From Furcasterigmium furcatum (Eukaryota; Ascomycota; Sordariomycetes; Glomerellales; Plectosphaerellaceae): DNA of 64,000 nt. Shown here in pieces: positions 32,438 to 43,270 of this stretch; position 1 is the stretch's first letter, and the number at the start of each line of letters is the position of its first letter. Position numbers and translations under genes: made by a program. The stretch spans positions 4,402,001 to 4,466,000 of the forward strand of contig BCIA01000003.1 in NCBI GenBank assembly GCA_001599815.1, read 5' to 3'. The notes below the pieces were generated by a model, which was not told the origin of the DNA, did no database searches, and was given only the letters and a program-made list of their open reading frames with translations.

Positions 32438-33508
32438 TTAAAAGGTGTCCTGGGGAAACCTGGCGCCGCCTTGTCGCCTGGCCTCGTCCAATATCTCCAG
32501 GACGCGCACAGTCTCGGCCCAGGGCATGATGGCGCTCTCCGTCCGGCCGGCGGCAATATCGAGGGCCACGGCGTCGGCCTCGAAGTAGAAGCCCGCGCCC
32601 TGCTTCTCGAATTCATACGCCTTCTCCTCCGTGCCTTTCTTCACGACAAAGGACCTAGGAACAGACGCCGCGGGGCCCTTGACAATCACCGTGCCCTCGC
32701 TGCCCTCGATCCTGCAGAAGTCCTCGCCCGTCTTGAAATTGCAGTGCGACGTCAGAATACCCTGCCTGCCATCGGCGTACAGCAGGATGATCGACGTGGC
32801 GACATCGACGCCATCCGACAGCGTCTGCGCAGCCACGACCTTGGGCTTCTCACGCTCGCCCTCCGCGCCCTCGCCCAGCGGCGCCTCCAGACCCACGATA
32901 CCCCAGGTCAAGCTGTAGATTCCGATGTCGAGCAGCGAGCCCGCCCCGAGCGCGGGGTTCTTTAGCCGCGACTCGGGCCCCTTGGACGCAATGTCCTGCT
33001 GCAGCGCGAAATCGGCAAAAGTGCGCTGGACCGTGCCGATGGCCTTGTCCTCATACAGGACCTTCTGAAGCGTCCGGGTGAGGGGGAAGAAGCGCGTCCA
33101 CATGGCCTCCATGATGAAGACGCCCTTGGCCCTGGCGGCGTCGAAGACCTCCCGGGCCTCGGCGGCGGTCAGGGTGAAGGCCTTCTCGCACAGGACGTGC
33201 TTGCCGTTCCTGATGGCATCGAGGCAGTTCTGCTTGTGGAAGGCGTGCGGGGTGCCGATGTAGATGATGTCGACGTCCGGGTCGGCGTAGCACTCCCCGT
33301 AGGTGCCGTAGATGGACGGGGACTTGCCGGGGAGGTGCTTCTCGGCGAACGCCTTGCCCTTGTCCACAGAGGATGTGCCGATGGCCTGGATGACGTGGTT
33401 TGCTTTGGCGTCGGGGCGGTCGAGGATGATGTCTTGGACGAACCAGCTGGCAATGAGGCCGGTGGTGATGATGCCCCAGCGGAGAGTAGGCTTCTGATCG
33501 GCAGACAT
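32438..33508 (-). CDS. GFO/IDH/MOCA oxidoreductase (dihydrodiol/xylose dehydrogenase type)
   Basis: Single exon, 356 aa. The N-terminal Rossmann fold opens with LRWGIITTGLIASWFVQDI and includes IQAIGTSSVDKGKAFAEKH and DVDIIYIGTPHAFHKQN. The family signature GKHVLCEKAFTLTAAEA carries the conserved EK pair that binds nicotinamide and substrate. The C-terminal alpha/beta domain has MEAMWTRFFP and GAGSLLDIGIYSLTW, with the D-x-G-x-Y pattern expected for the active site. The closest described enzymes are dimeric dihydrodiol dehydrogenase and NADP-dependent D-xylose 1-dehydrogenase. Substrate cannot be settled from sequence. No signal peptide, so cytosolic. Confidence 0.88.
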   Translation of the reverse strand: MSADQKPTLRWGIITTGLIASWFVQDIILDRPDAKANHVIQAIGTSSVDKGKAFAEKHLPGKSPSIYGTYGECYADPDVDIIYIGTPHAFHKQNCLDAIRNGKHVLCEKAFTLTAAEAREVFDAARAKGVFIMEAMWTRFFPLTRTLQKVLYEDKAIGTVQRTFADFALQQDIASKGPESRLKNPALGAGSLLDIGIYSLTWGIVGLEAPLGEGAEGEREKPKVVAAQTLSDGVDVATSIILLYADGRQGILTSHCNFKTGEDFCRIEGSEGTVIVKGPAASVPRSFVVKKGTEEKAYEFEKQGAGFYFEADAVALDIAAGRTESAIMPWAETVRVLEILDEARRQGGARFPQDTF

Positions 33509-34766
33509 GGTGATGGTTTAAATGTCCTTGGGGATGTGCTACAGTGTTACCAACGATGGTGAGCCTTCCGGGTTTCACTTTTGAGCACTCGGGGTGAGAT
33601 GGTGATAATAAACCCGCAAGCTCGGTGTTTCGGGGAATTAATAGTACTGGTGTCACAGTGTCAGGCCGTGTTGATGGCGGGGTAAAGAGGGGCGAGTATT
33701 CCGCCGCGACAGGATTTGCCCCTGACGAGCCGGGATGCGGGCCGGCCGGGCAAGGTGGGTCAGCGCCGGGTGGGCCGCCGTTTCTCGGCGCTCCGGCATG
33801 CCCATGGCCGTGTTCCTTATCTGTCGAAAAAGCTTCGCGAACCCATATCTATTGGGTCTTGATCGGCTTCAACTTCTCATTAGAAGGTGCAGTAAGGTCT
33901 GCATCAGACACGTCAGGCCTTGGAGGGTGCTCGCTCTCCCTCGACGGAAGAGATCGCATCTTATGCCCATCTCGACATCCACGCGATGGGAATAATGACG
34001 TCGAGTCTCAGCGAGACGTCATATGCACGGCTTCTGCGACGCGCGACCATTTCATCAGGGGTCACAAGTCATCTCTATGTAGTAAGATAAGCCACGAGAT
34101 CGGCCATGGGCGAATTCGCCAAGCTAACGATAGGACGCCTGTCTTCGAGCATCAGTTCTCACGCCTCGCACTGCGGTTTGGACACGACACCTTTTCGAGG
34201 GCTACGGCAAAGAGGTGGCCAGTTCTGAAAGGCATCCAATTGTCCCATATATTTTGAGGCTGGTTACTGCTTCCGTCAAGTCTCCTCCCTCGACCTGTGG
34301 CGGGCACTGCCTCACGCGCCACCAAGTAGCCATAGGTGGCAATTTCATACTTTCAGGCATTCTGGGACTCTTAATTGAAGGAATAGACGTGGATGGTGCC
34401 GAAAGACTAGTAAAAATCCGTCGTCGAAGCGCTTCCTTGGCCTGCCCCTGGAATGTGAGGATGCCCCTTGGCCCCACCACCAACCCTTGCGTCGACATCG
34501 CCAGTCCCTGAAGCCCCCTGTAGGGTAGAGTTCCCACCCCTATGGCTGTCTCACTCAGGAATGCCACGCATCGATGACCAGCCACGCTATCGATTTTCAT
34601 TAGCCATCCAGACTCGAGGGTTGTGAGGGGTAGGCATCCAACCTCGCCATGACCAACCGGTACCGAGATATCAAAAGATGTAGACCTGCTCCCTCAGAAT
34701 CCCTGAGAGGGCGCCGGTGGACAGTTTGCATGACAAGAGATCTTCGGCAGCTCGCAGCAACCAGTC
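33509..34766. other. 1.26-kb intergenic region with CRE-like inverted repeat
   Basis: Upstream of both flanking genes. No protein gene is supported (the frame 33625-34257 starts with GTG and has no family features). ATGACGTC at 33994-34001 and GACGTCAT at 34015-34022 form an 8-bp inverted repeat, each arm containing a bZIP-type ACGT core. Confidence 0.45.
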
Positions 34767-35832
34767 ATGAGTCGCATCAAGAAGGAGTCGGACTCCATGT
34801 CCGACAGTCTCGAGTCGCTCGAGACCAAGTCGTCCATGTCGGGGAGCGCCAACTCGATGGTTAACCAGCCGAGGGCGTTCTCGGTCATCCTCTTGTTCAC
34901 TCTTTTCTGGTTATTCATGGCTTCCGTTGGAGGATTGAGCACGTCAGCCGTCCAATTCCAGAGTCCTGCGCGAGGCCCGGGCAGCGTCACCCAGAGTTTC
35001 GTCATGTTCTCGGTAAGTCGTGTCCCGCAACAGCGCGTCCTTTTGAACAGAGAGCTTACTGAAGTCGCAATTCTAGTCTCTCTTCTCTCCAGTCTACATA
35101 TTCCTGCACATCTTTGTGGCCGCGCAAAGCCTCGAAGTCAACCGAAGACAGCCGCTGCAGTCCCCTTTTGTCTCCTGGACAGTCATCGTGGCACGCCTCA
35201 GCTTTCTCCTCTGGGTGGTAACCGTCATCTTGACGTCTGTCACGGTTGCTCGACCTGTCACCAACACCACCATTACGAGATCCAATGTGGCCATCTCCGT
35301 CTTTGGCGTGTAAGTCCACTGGAAGCTTACCCTGAAATCTCCCCGCTGACCTGCCAGAATCACTCTCTCGATCCTCATCCTCGCCATCGAAATCGCAAGC
35401 GATCCTTTCGAACTCCCCATGATGCCGAGGAGGAGAACGGTTACATGTCTCGTGAGCTCCTTCGAGGGTGACCTAAAGCGAGACCTCCGACGCTACCGGA
35501 CGATGACCATCGACTCGACCTCGTCGAGAGGATCTAGCCGGTCAAGTAGCAGCTCGAGGAAACGCTACTCCCCGCAGGCACCATCATGCAAGCGGTGCAC
35601 GACAATCTTGGAGGAGGAAGAGTCCCCAACCAGTCCCCGAGTTCCAGAATCCTGTCATATCCCCGGCAGCATCCCGCCTGGCACGGCCTGGGCGTCGGAC
35701 TGGGAGGCCCTGGCGGTGGATGCTGGTGTGCGGAGAAACGGGTCGGTCAGCGACTACAGTTCCTCCGTTTCCACTGAGAAGGGCGATATTCGACAGCCTC
35801 CCCCGGCAATCGTCGTTACGCCGAGCCCCTGA
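34767..35832 (+). CDS. Four-TM membrane protein, function unknown
   Basis: Three exons: 34767-35012, 35077-35309 and 35358-35832; 317 aa. A short hydrophilic Ser/Glu/Lys N-terminus is followed by four predicted membrane spans: VILLFTLFWLFMASVGGL (about 38-57), SPVYIFLHIFVAAQ (about 86-99), VIVARLSFLLWVVTVILTSV (about 117-136) and VAISVFGVITLSILILAIEI (about 152-171). The remaining 145 residues are soluble, Arg/Ser-rich (SSRGSSRSSSSSRKRYS) and contain the pair SCKRCTTIL. The four-span layout with both ends on one side resembles fungal MARVEL-like membrane proteins, but I see no signature that fixes a family. Splicing is supported because each junction completes a membrane span. Confidence 0.75.
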
Positions 35833-36595
35833 GGCGGCTGGGTGAAGAGTGGTGGACATGATGTAATGATTCTGGATTCCCGTCGATACCCCTTTCCTTT
35901 GTCTCGCTGATTTTTTGTTGCGCATTTTCCCCCGTCAATGGTAATATCTAGACTTTTATTGATAATCTCGATCATGACCTCCCGGTTCTGTTGCACAGGC
36001 TTGATTGACTGCGACGAGAAGCATACCGCGTTCTCGCCGCCCAGCAAAACACCACGCCCGGCGACTTGGTGACTGTGTCACACGCAGGAATTGTTAACTC
36101 AACGCGGCTCAGTACGAAGCAAACGAACACTCGATACGAAATACGACAGGTTTGGTGAGGTGCAAGGAATACATGGGAGCTTGCCCAGGCGCGGCTCATA
36201 GGGGCTCCCATTGGGCAGATCAGCTGCCGATTTCCCAATCGGGTAAACGAAGCTTCGTCGAGGGGACATGCCGTCGAAGCCCACGCCGCCAAGGCGCGAT
36301 ACCTCTTAGATTGCACTCAAGTGCGATGATGATCCTCATTGATCTTTGCTTAACGGCTTCGCTCTGCCTCGTGGTGTCGTTTACCGAATCGGGTAAAGTA
36401 TCTTGCCGTCCAAGTCGACGAGCCCCCAGCGGTTGAGGTCAACCATGGGAACGCAAACATAAATACCACTGAATCCCAGGACCAAACGCTCTGATCTGAG
36501 TTCAGAGAATCTCAACGCTCTGAAGCTCCGTCAATCAATACTTGAAAGTCAGCTTCTTGCGAAAACATTGCCAGCCACAGGGTGACCCAACCGCC
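35833..36595. other. Spacer and promoter of carboxylesterase
   Basis: 763 bp between two same-strand genes. CATAAATACC near 36458-36467 lies about 130 bp before the next ATG and may serve as a TATA element. No gene is seen. Confidence 0.4.
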
Positions 36596-38362
36596 ATGCG
36601 CACCTCAATGCTCGTCCAGGTCTTCCTGGGCACGGCACTGGCATCCTGCCAACCTCCCACAGCGACAATCTCGGCGGGGATTGTTCAAGGAGTCTCAACT
36701 AATCTCCCAAATGCCGAGCATGCCGTCAATGCCTTCCTTGGCGTGCCATATGCCTCGAAACCAGAACGCTTTTCACGCGCCACTCTGGCAACCCCTTGGA
36801 ACGAGATCTTGAGGGCGACGTCTTTCGGTCCAGCTTGCCCGCAGAACTTTGGCATTAACCGTGGGTGATATCTCCAAGATTTCCCTCATGAATGACTTTC
36901 GCTAATTCTTGGCAGCCTTAGGCCCGTCGCCGGAACTGCTCGACGACCTCTTCAACCAGGCGGACCCTGTCGAGGACGAAGATTGCCTCAACATCAACAT
37001 CTGGGCCCCAGCAAAGCGCAGAGAGGGCGGATACCCCGTGCTGGTCTCTGTTCCCGGCGGTGGATTCCAGCTCGGCCACAACCAAGTGAACATGAGTGCC
37101 TTTGCCGCCTTCGAGGATGTGGTGGTCGTTAACTTCAACTACCGCACAAATGGTGTGTACTTATCCTCCTGCGGATGCTTTGGTTGGCTTATTCTCACGA
37201 CGCGCTTCTTCAGTATTCGGATTCCCAGGAAGTCCCGACATCCCTGTCACAGAGCGCAATCTCGGTCTGTACGATCAGCGCCTTGCTTTCGACTGGATTC
37301 AAGACAACATCGCGGCATTCGGCGGCGATCCGAGCAAGGTGACCCTCTGGGGCCAGTCGGCAGGTGCCATCTCTGTGGACTTCCACCTCAGAGCGTATGC
37401 TGAGGAGGAAGATCTTCCCTTCCGTGCCGCGATCATGTCAGCTGGTCAGAGTAGCATCGGGCTCCTCGCCTTCCACAGCCCCAGCGACCAGACGTGGGAA
37501 GGCCTGGCGCAGCTCGTGGGGTGTACAGATGAAGAGTCGGAACTGAAATGTCTGAGAGAGGTTCCCTGGCGCAACCTGACCGCCGCCATGCGTGAGTCGC
37601 AGCTCATGTTCTCCCCGCAACTGGACAACGTCACCGTCACTAGCCAACCGGTCGAGCACTGGAGGAGCGGCAGGGTGGCCAGGGTGCCGCTTCTCACAGG
37701 AACGGTCGCCGAGGAAGGACGAGGCCTCGTGAACCACGAGATCGACTTCGATGTGTTCTTGGACGCCTATTTCCCTCCTGGGATGGTACCGACGGAAGCA
37801 CGGGATGCCATCGTCTCGGTATATGAGGCAGACCCGAAGCTGAAGACGGACTTTGACGTGGCGGCAGCGATATATACCGACTACTTTTGGCAATGTGTAA
37901 GTCAAACATGGTGTCCTCTCACGGCTCGATTCTAATGACCGCGAATAGCCACAGGGTATCCATGCCGATCTCTCAGCCGACGCGGGCAGCTCGACATGGC
38001 GCTATTACTGGAACGCGTCGGTGACGGACCTCATCCCAGAAAAGTATTCCTGGCTGGGAGTCTTCCACGGGACCGAAATCTACGTACTGTTCTCCCAGCC
38101 GGAGGCGTCCGACTTCACGCCCCAGCTGTACACGCTGTACGAGGCTTTCCGCGGCGCCATGGGGAGATTTATCAGGAACCCGTCCAACGGCCCCGGCTGG
38201 CCGCGCGTCGGTTCGTCCTACGCGCCTCATGATCTTGCCGTTGTGGGAGATGTTGGCGACGTAGAGACGGGGGGATGGACCGTGCTCGATCGCGGGGAGG
38301 TCGATGCGCGCTGCGGGATGTACGGCGAGATATACCGTGCCCTCGAGAGTGTGACGGGCTGA
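36596..38362 (+). CDS. Secreted type-B carboxylesterase
   Basis: Four exons: 36596-36860, 36916-37152, 37214-37896 and 37949-38362; 532 aa. A signal peptide is likely (MRTSMLVQVFLGTALASC). The alpha/beta-hydrolase of the carboxylesterase/cholinesterase family shows FLGVPYA, EDCLNINIW, the oxyanion loop VPGGGFQLGH, NYRTNVFGFPG (restored over the second intron), the nucleophile elbow TLWGQSAGA, and the His region GVFHGTEIYVLF. A glutamate in TVAEEGRGL probably completes the triad. Fungal members act on extracellular esters such as lipids, cinnamate or mycotoxin side chains; the substrate here is unknown. Sequons (NLT, NVT, NAS) fit secretion. The start Met sits directly before the signal peptide; an upstream frame extension is not ATG-initiated. 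Confidence 0.87.
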
Positions 38363-39175
38363 TGTCGGCCGCGTGGACTGTGGCTTCTAGACACTTGTAA
38401 TACTCGGTCTCCATGAGACGACTGTCATATTCAACACATGATACCCATCAGTATCGCCATGGGATGACCAAGATGACGATGGCTAATGACGATCTCCCGC
38501 AAAAGTTCCTTTCTTGGGGAACAAGTCGGGAGGAAAGAATGGGGAGGTTGACAAGGGGCCCGAGGGGATGGTCGAATGGTGTGGCTTCCGCGACGGATCA
38601 GCCCCTGAGACGAAGCCGGCCCGAGCTTCAGGACGGACCATCTACAGGGGTCTTCTCCACTGCGGGAGGCGCCTTGGCCACTAAAACGGGCGGAAACATC
38701 TGCAGTAATGGCAGAGGGAGAGACCACCGACGCCGGCCGCGGTTGAGCCTCTCCGCCGCCAAGATGGTCGCAACAGCGCCGAGAAGCCGCGAGAAAGGGG
38801 ACATGTTTGAGGATCCCAGGCGGCCGGCACTTGTGCCCCTCGCGAATCTTGCCTCCGTGTTTCTTGTTTTCTCTGGGCGGCCGCCGAGGCTCTTGTCCTT
38901 CTCCCTCCCTTCATGCGCGCCCGCAGCCATCGTGACCTCCGAGTCTTTCGTTCCGTCGGTTTAGTTCGCTTCAGTCTGTCGTCCCGTGCTTCATTTTCTC
39001 CCTCTTTCTGTCACTTCCGCATCTGGCTCGTCGTCGTCCAGTCTGTCACTATCGTCTTGGACCGGTTCCGTTGCTCTCTGCTTCCCGCTGCCCGAGTTGA
39101 TTTGATATCCCGCATCTTCCGTCCTCTGTCCTTTCTTTCGCCCATGACCACCACCCAAGATACCCCGATCCAGAC
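38363..39175. other. Leader and promoter of acyltransferase-3 gene
   Basis: 813 bp. The last 250 bases are C/T-rich and look like a 5' leader. The frame 38913-39179 overlaps the next gene's start codons and includes a short ATG uORF, listed separately. No other gene is seen. Confidence 0.45.
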
Positions 39176-39179
39176 ATGA
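39144..39179 (+). promoter_or_regulatory. uORF overlapping the main start codon
   Basis: An 11-codon uORF (MTTTQDTPIQT) ends in TGA at 39177-39179, sharing bases with the ATGATGATG start cluster of the acyltransferase (ACATGATGATG). Such stop-start overlap can support reinitiation. Confidence 0.4.
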
Positions 39180-40726
39180 TGATGTCTTTTGCTGCTCGTT
39201 CATTTCGGGGGATCGTGACCCGATTGTCGCCATCTTCCCATTCGTACACTCCTCTCGCCACAGGTTCGGGGCCTGGATCCCCGACGACCACGGAACAGAC
39301 TCTTCGACCGACACTTTTGGCCCGCCTATGGGCAGTCCTCTTCTTTCTCCTTCCCTCTTTCGTTCAGTCCAGGATTAGGCCGGGCGCGGTCAAGCAACAG
39401 CGCCTTCGCCCGACATCCTGGCTCGATGGCCTCCGTGGCGTGGCCTCGCTCTTCGTCTTCCTGTGTCACTACACCGAGGGCACCTGCAAAGCGTACACCC
39501 TGACTTATGGCATGCACTTGGACGGTGACGAGGTCCCCTCTTCTCCCCTCCAGCTCCCATTTATCAGAGTCATCTACGCCGGCCGGCCCATGGTCCACAT
39601 CTTCTTCATCATCTCCGGCTTCGTGCTGTCCTACAAGCCCCTGAAGCAGCTTCGAGCACGCGACTACCATGGACTTCACCAGACCCTGTCCAGCAGCGTC
39701 TTCCGGCGTGGGTTCCGCCTCTTCCTGCCCACAACGGCCTCGACTTTCTTCGGCATGATTGCCATTTACTACGGCGTCTTGCGTGGCCGTGACCCTCTCC
39801 CCTCGCTCTGGGAGCAGTTCGTCGACTGGCTCGGCTCCGTGCACCACATGATCACCATCAGCTGGGACTGGGATGCTCTGAAAGTTCCGAAATACGACGT
39901 CCACCTATGGACCATCCCCGTCGAGATGTCCTTCTCCATGTTCCTCTTCATCGTCATCACGGCGCTCAGTCGGACCAAGACGTACCTCCGTCTTGCCATC
40001 CTCGTGGGACTCATGACATACTGCATCAGGACTGGCCACTGGGCGGGACTCGAGTTCCTCGCAGGCATGGGTTTTGCCGAGATCCAGCTCATCCAGGATG
40101 CTCAGAAAGAGCGCGAGGCCGAGCTGTGGCAGACGAAGGAGGAGACGGACATGGAGGATGGCGCCGCAACAGCAACATCACCGGCCCCTTCGACGAGGGT
40201 GTCCTGGGCCAAGCGCCTCCTCCAGATCTTCCTGGTAGCCAACCTGATATTCGGGCTCCACGTCGCCGGCTGGCCGAACCACAAGGCCGACGTCTCCCCC
40301 GGATTCGTCACGCTGTACAAGAGCACGATGGAGCCGTACCTCAGCCGGGGCGCCTTCTGGCCGTCCTTCCCCTGGTTCTCCATCGGCGCCGTGCAGATCG
40401 TGGCGGCGCTGCACCAGATCGAGCCCCTGCGCCGGGTCTTCACCACGGGCCCCGTGCAGTACCTCGCCAACATCAGCTACGCCATCTACCTCTGCCACGG
40501 CCCGGTGATGAAGTCGATTCACTGGCGGTGGATGCCTCACATCTGGGCGCTCGTCGGGGGGCCGGGCAACGCGGGGATGTGGGGGAGGATGCTGGTGTGG
40601 TTGCTCGGGCTCATCGCCATGGCCATCCCCGTGTTCTGGGTGAGCGATCTGTTCTGGCGGACGGTCGACGTGACGAGTGTGGAGCTCGCGCGAAAGATTG
40701 AGAGGTTCAGCGTTGTCGACGAGTAG
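39176..40726 (+). CDS. Acyltransferase-3 family membrane protein
   Basis: Single exon, 516 aa. The Acyl_transf_3 fold is recognisable from RPTSWLDGLRGVASLFVFLCHY (helix 1 with the conserved D-G-x-R-G and catalytic His), VHIFFIISGFVLSYKPL, the Arg-rich FRRGFRLFLPTTAS, HLWTIPVEMSFSM, and the late ANISYAIYLCHGPVMKSI. About ten membrane spans are expected. Residues 320-355 form a charged cytosolic loop. Members transfer acyl (often acetyl) groups to sugars, sterols or secondary products in ER or plasma membrane. The substrate is unknown. Three tandem ATG codons begin the frame (39176, 39179, 39182). Confidence 0.9.
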   Translation: MMMSFAARSFRGIVTRLSPSSHSYTPLATGSGPGSPTTTEQTLRPTLLARLWAVLFFLLPSFVQSRIRPGAVKQQRLRPTSWLDGLRGVASLFVFLCHYTEGTCKAYTLTYGMHLDGDEVPSSPLQLPFIRVIYAGRPMVHIFFIISGFVLSYKPLKQLRARDYHGLHQTLSSSVFRRGFRLFLPTTASTFFGMIAIYYGVLRGRDPLPSLWEQFVDWLGSVHHMITISWDWDALKVPKYDVHLWTIPVEMSFSMFLFIVITALSRTKTYLRLAILVGLMTYCIRTGHWAGLEFLAGMGFAEIQLIQDAQKEREAELWQTKEETDMEDGAATATSPAPSTRVSWAKRLLQIFLVANLIFGLHVAGWPNHKADVSPGFVTLYKSTMEPYLSRGAFWPSFPWFSIGAVQIVAALHQIEPLRRVFTTGPVQYLANISYAIYLCHGPVMKSIHWRWMPHIWALVGGPGNAGMWGRMLVWLLGLIAMAIPVFWVSDLFWRTVDVTSVELARKIERFSVVDE

Positions 40727-41609
40727 GGGCGGATCCGCGTTGTGGTTTCTCATGCTCGACCGTTCAATGGTCGCGTGGCGGCAGTTCAAGGTGTTCGGAG
40801 TTACGGGGGATAAGGGAACTTGAAAGGGCATGAGGGTTCTCAGGTACATCCATACTACAATAGGTACCCCAACATTGACCATTAAATCCAGACGACTTGG
40901 AGGAATAATACGTCATTGCCGCAACCAGACATGTAGTCGAAAGTAATCGAAGTCGCCCAGCGGCACAGGGCCCTGAAGACGAGAACAAGGCCGATTTCGT
41001 CGATTAATGATCCCCAAAACCACTTGCAGATGCCGCAGCCATACATGACCCCGGAGATAATAAAGGCCGACCTCAGCCGGTTTAACTCCCTGGGACTTTG
41101 TGATTCCTAAAAACGAAGGAAATCAATTGTCTGGGCAGTGGTAACTCCGTTCGGCGAAAAGCGACCAAACACAATCTGACAACCTGGGTGATTTGATCGC
41201 CGATCGGCGTTTCGGTGATAGAGGGGCTCTTTGGCCCTGATTGTGGATAAGTCATGGTGAACCCTTCATCACTCCGCCACGCGTGCCTCCACTGACAGCA
41301 TCGTCGGATTTTTAATCACATTGTTTCTGCCTCCTGCGAGTGCGAGGACGGAGGCCGCGGCTGTCCGGCGGTACGATCAGTACCAAGATACCTTCCAGGT
41401 TACCTAGTATACTGGGAGTTCCTTCACGGCCATGGATGCTATAAAGGACGAGGCTTCCGAGCCATCAAAAGTCGAAACTGACTCGGCATCAAAAGCACTC
41501 ATCAAGCAACCAGATCAACTCTGAGACCTCAACTCAACACCAGACATCTCGTCGATATCTTCCTTAGCAACAAACAGCCTCTACTTCTTCCTCCCTTGAA
41601 CCCTCAAAC
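40727..41609. other. Promoter region of SDR gene
   Basis: 883 bp between two same-strand genes. TATAAAGG at 41440-41447, about 163 bp before the next ATG, is a good TATA-box candidate, followed by an A/C-rich leader. No gene is seen. Confidence 0.5.
41440..41447 (+). promoter_or_regulatory. TATA box of SDR gene
   Basis: TATAAAGG, 163 bp upstream of the ATG at 41610, with a plausible leader rich in CAACAC-type sequence in between. Confidence 0.55.
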
Positions 41610-42629
41610 ATGTCTCCCGCACCTGTTCTGGACATGAACACCAGGGCCAGCGAGCTGGTTCCCTACTACGCCGAGCACATCGCCGGCAAGAACATTCTGG
41701 TGACCGGTGTCACCCCTGGCAGCCTGGGCGACGGCTTTGCTACCTCCATCGCTGCCGCCAAGCCGAACCTTCTCGTCCTCACTGGCCGCAACCCGGCCAA
41801 GTTCCAGAGCGTCGTCGACCGCATCAACAAAGACTACCCTGAGGTCACCGTCAAGTCCCTGGCCATGGACCTCGCCTCCTTCGCCAGCGTCCGCAAGGCC
41901 GCCCAGACCCTGAACGAGGACAGCGGGGTCCCTTACCTCGACGTCCTCATGCTCAACGCGGGCATCATGGCCGTTCCCTACAGCGTCACCGAGGACGGCT
42001 TCGAGAGCCAGTTCCAGGTCTGCCATCTCAGCCACTTCCTCTTCGCCAACCTCATCATGGGCAAGGTCCTCGCTGCCCCCGGCCAGCCTCGCGTCATCTC
42101 CATCAGCAGCAGCGGCCACATCATGGGCGGCATCCGCTGGGCCGACTACGGCTTCTCCGAGGGCAAGCTGTACGAGGCGTGGCCCGCCTACGGCCAGGCC
42201 AAGACCGCCAACAACCTCATGGCAGTCGGCCTGGCGAAGCGCCTGGGCAGCAAGGGCAAGGGCCTCTACGCCTTCAGCGCGCACCCGGGCCTGGTCATGG
42301 GGACTGGCCTGGCGAGCGCGGGACCGCTCACCTGGAGCTCCATGGACGAGGTCTTCAAGGCCATCGGAGACGCGTGGGCGCGGGTGGGAGGCAGGCAGAT
42401 GAAGGAGGAGCAGCTCCCCAAGGACCCCGACCAGGGCCCGGCGACGCACGTATTCGCGGCTTTCGATCCCGAGCTCGCCAAGCCCGAGCTCAACGGCTCG
42501 TATCTTCTGGACTGCCATGTTGGAACGGTCAAGGACGAGGAGGTGATGCCTCACTCCATTCACGTGGACCTCGCCGACAAGCTGTGGGAGTTGAGCGAGA
42601 AGCTTGTCGGACAGGAGTTCTCCTACTGA
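41610..42629 (+). CDS. Short-chain dehydrogenase, retinol-dehydrogenase-like
   Basis: Single exon, 339 aa. Cofactor loop NILVTGVTPGSLGDGFATSI, acidic pair AMDLASF after beta-4, LNAG at LDVLMLNAGIMAVP, SISSSGH with the catalytic Ser, and YGQAKTANN (Tyr-x3-Lys). The layout is that of the WWOX/retinol dehydrogenase group of fungal SDRs, often of unknown substrate. Codon use is strongly biased to C/G-ending codons, suggesting high expression. No signal peptide. The exact reaction cannot be told from sequence. Confidence 0.88.
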   Translation: MSPAPVLDMNTRASELVPYYAEHIAGKNILVTGVTPGSLGDGFATSIAAAKPNLLVLTGRNPAKFQSVVDRINKDYPEVTVKSLAMDLASFASVRKAAQTLNEDSGVPYLDVLMLNAGIMAVPYSVTEDGFESQFQVCHLSHFLFANLIMGKVLAAPGQPRVISISSSGHIMGGIRWADYGFSEGKLYEAWPAYGQAKTANNLMAVGLAKRLGSKGKGLYAFSAHPGLVMGTGLASAGPLTWSSMDEVFKAIGDAWARVGGRQMKEEQLPKDPDQGPATHVFAAFDPELAKPELNGSYLLDCHVGTVKDEEVMPHSIHVDLADKLWELSEKLVGQEFSY

Positions 42630-43270
42630 TTAAGTGAGCTTCTTAGACGAGGGGTGTAAGAGGCCGAAGGGAGTAGATTCAGTTGACATGACTTAGAATG
42701 GCGTATTTCTTTCTGTAGAGCGGCATATGGACATCTAATGGATTTGATATTCGCGGACACTTCAAGTTTGCCAGAGTCGTTTGTACCCCTGAGTCGGATC
42801 ATCGTACCTGCCCGCAGTGACTGTGTCTGTCCCCCGCTGAGTCACGGTGAGTTGAGATTGCGATCTGGTAGCAAACGGCAGGACCGTGGCTCGCTCTTGC
42901 TCTTCCCGGATGCGAAAGTACTTATCGTGTTTCGATTCACCACCAAACGCGCAGCCTCGTGACCGTTTCTTATCGTGGCGTCTTGGCTCCTATTGGCCTT
43001 GCGCCTCGCCTCGCCTTCTCCCTGAGATGCCTCATCTGCCTCGGTGACGTTGAATGGGCAAGACCGGTGACTGGAAACGATCTGATAAGGAACTTGAGGC
43101 ATCAGGCCGATACACGAGTGACTCTTTTTTGACTTGCTGACTTAACTAGGCTTCCAAATCAAACACACTGGACGCCTCGATCAACTGCTTTGAACCCAAA
43201 GCCAACTTCACTATCTTTCCCTTCTGCAAACAGACATCAACATCTTCAACCACGCCAACCACACTTCGCC
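42630..43270. other. Spacer upstream of small Cys-containing protein
   Basis: 641 bp. No gene is seen. The last 100 bases are A/C-rich leader-like sequence with several CAACA repeats. Confidence 0.4.

Noticed and set aside
33625..34257. 210-codon plus-strand frame in an intergenic region
   Set aside because: Begins with GTG, no domain, no splice or leader features.
43190..43270. Upstream in-frame extension of the small Cys-containing protein
   Set aside because: The first ATG is at 43271; the sequence before it is A/C-rich leader.
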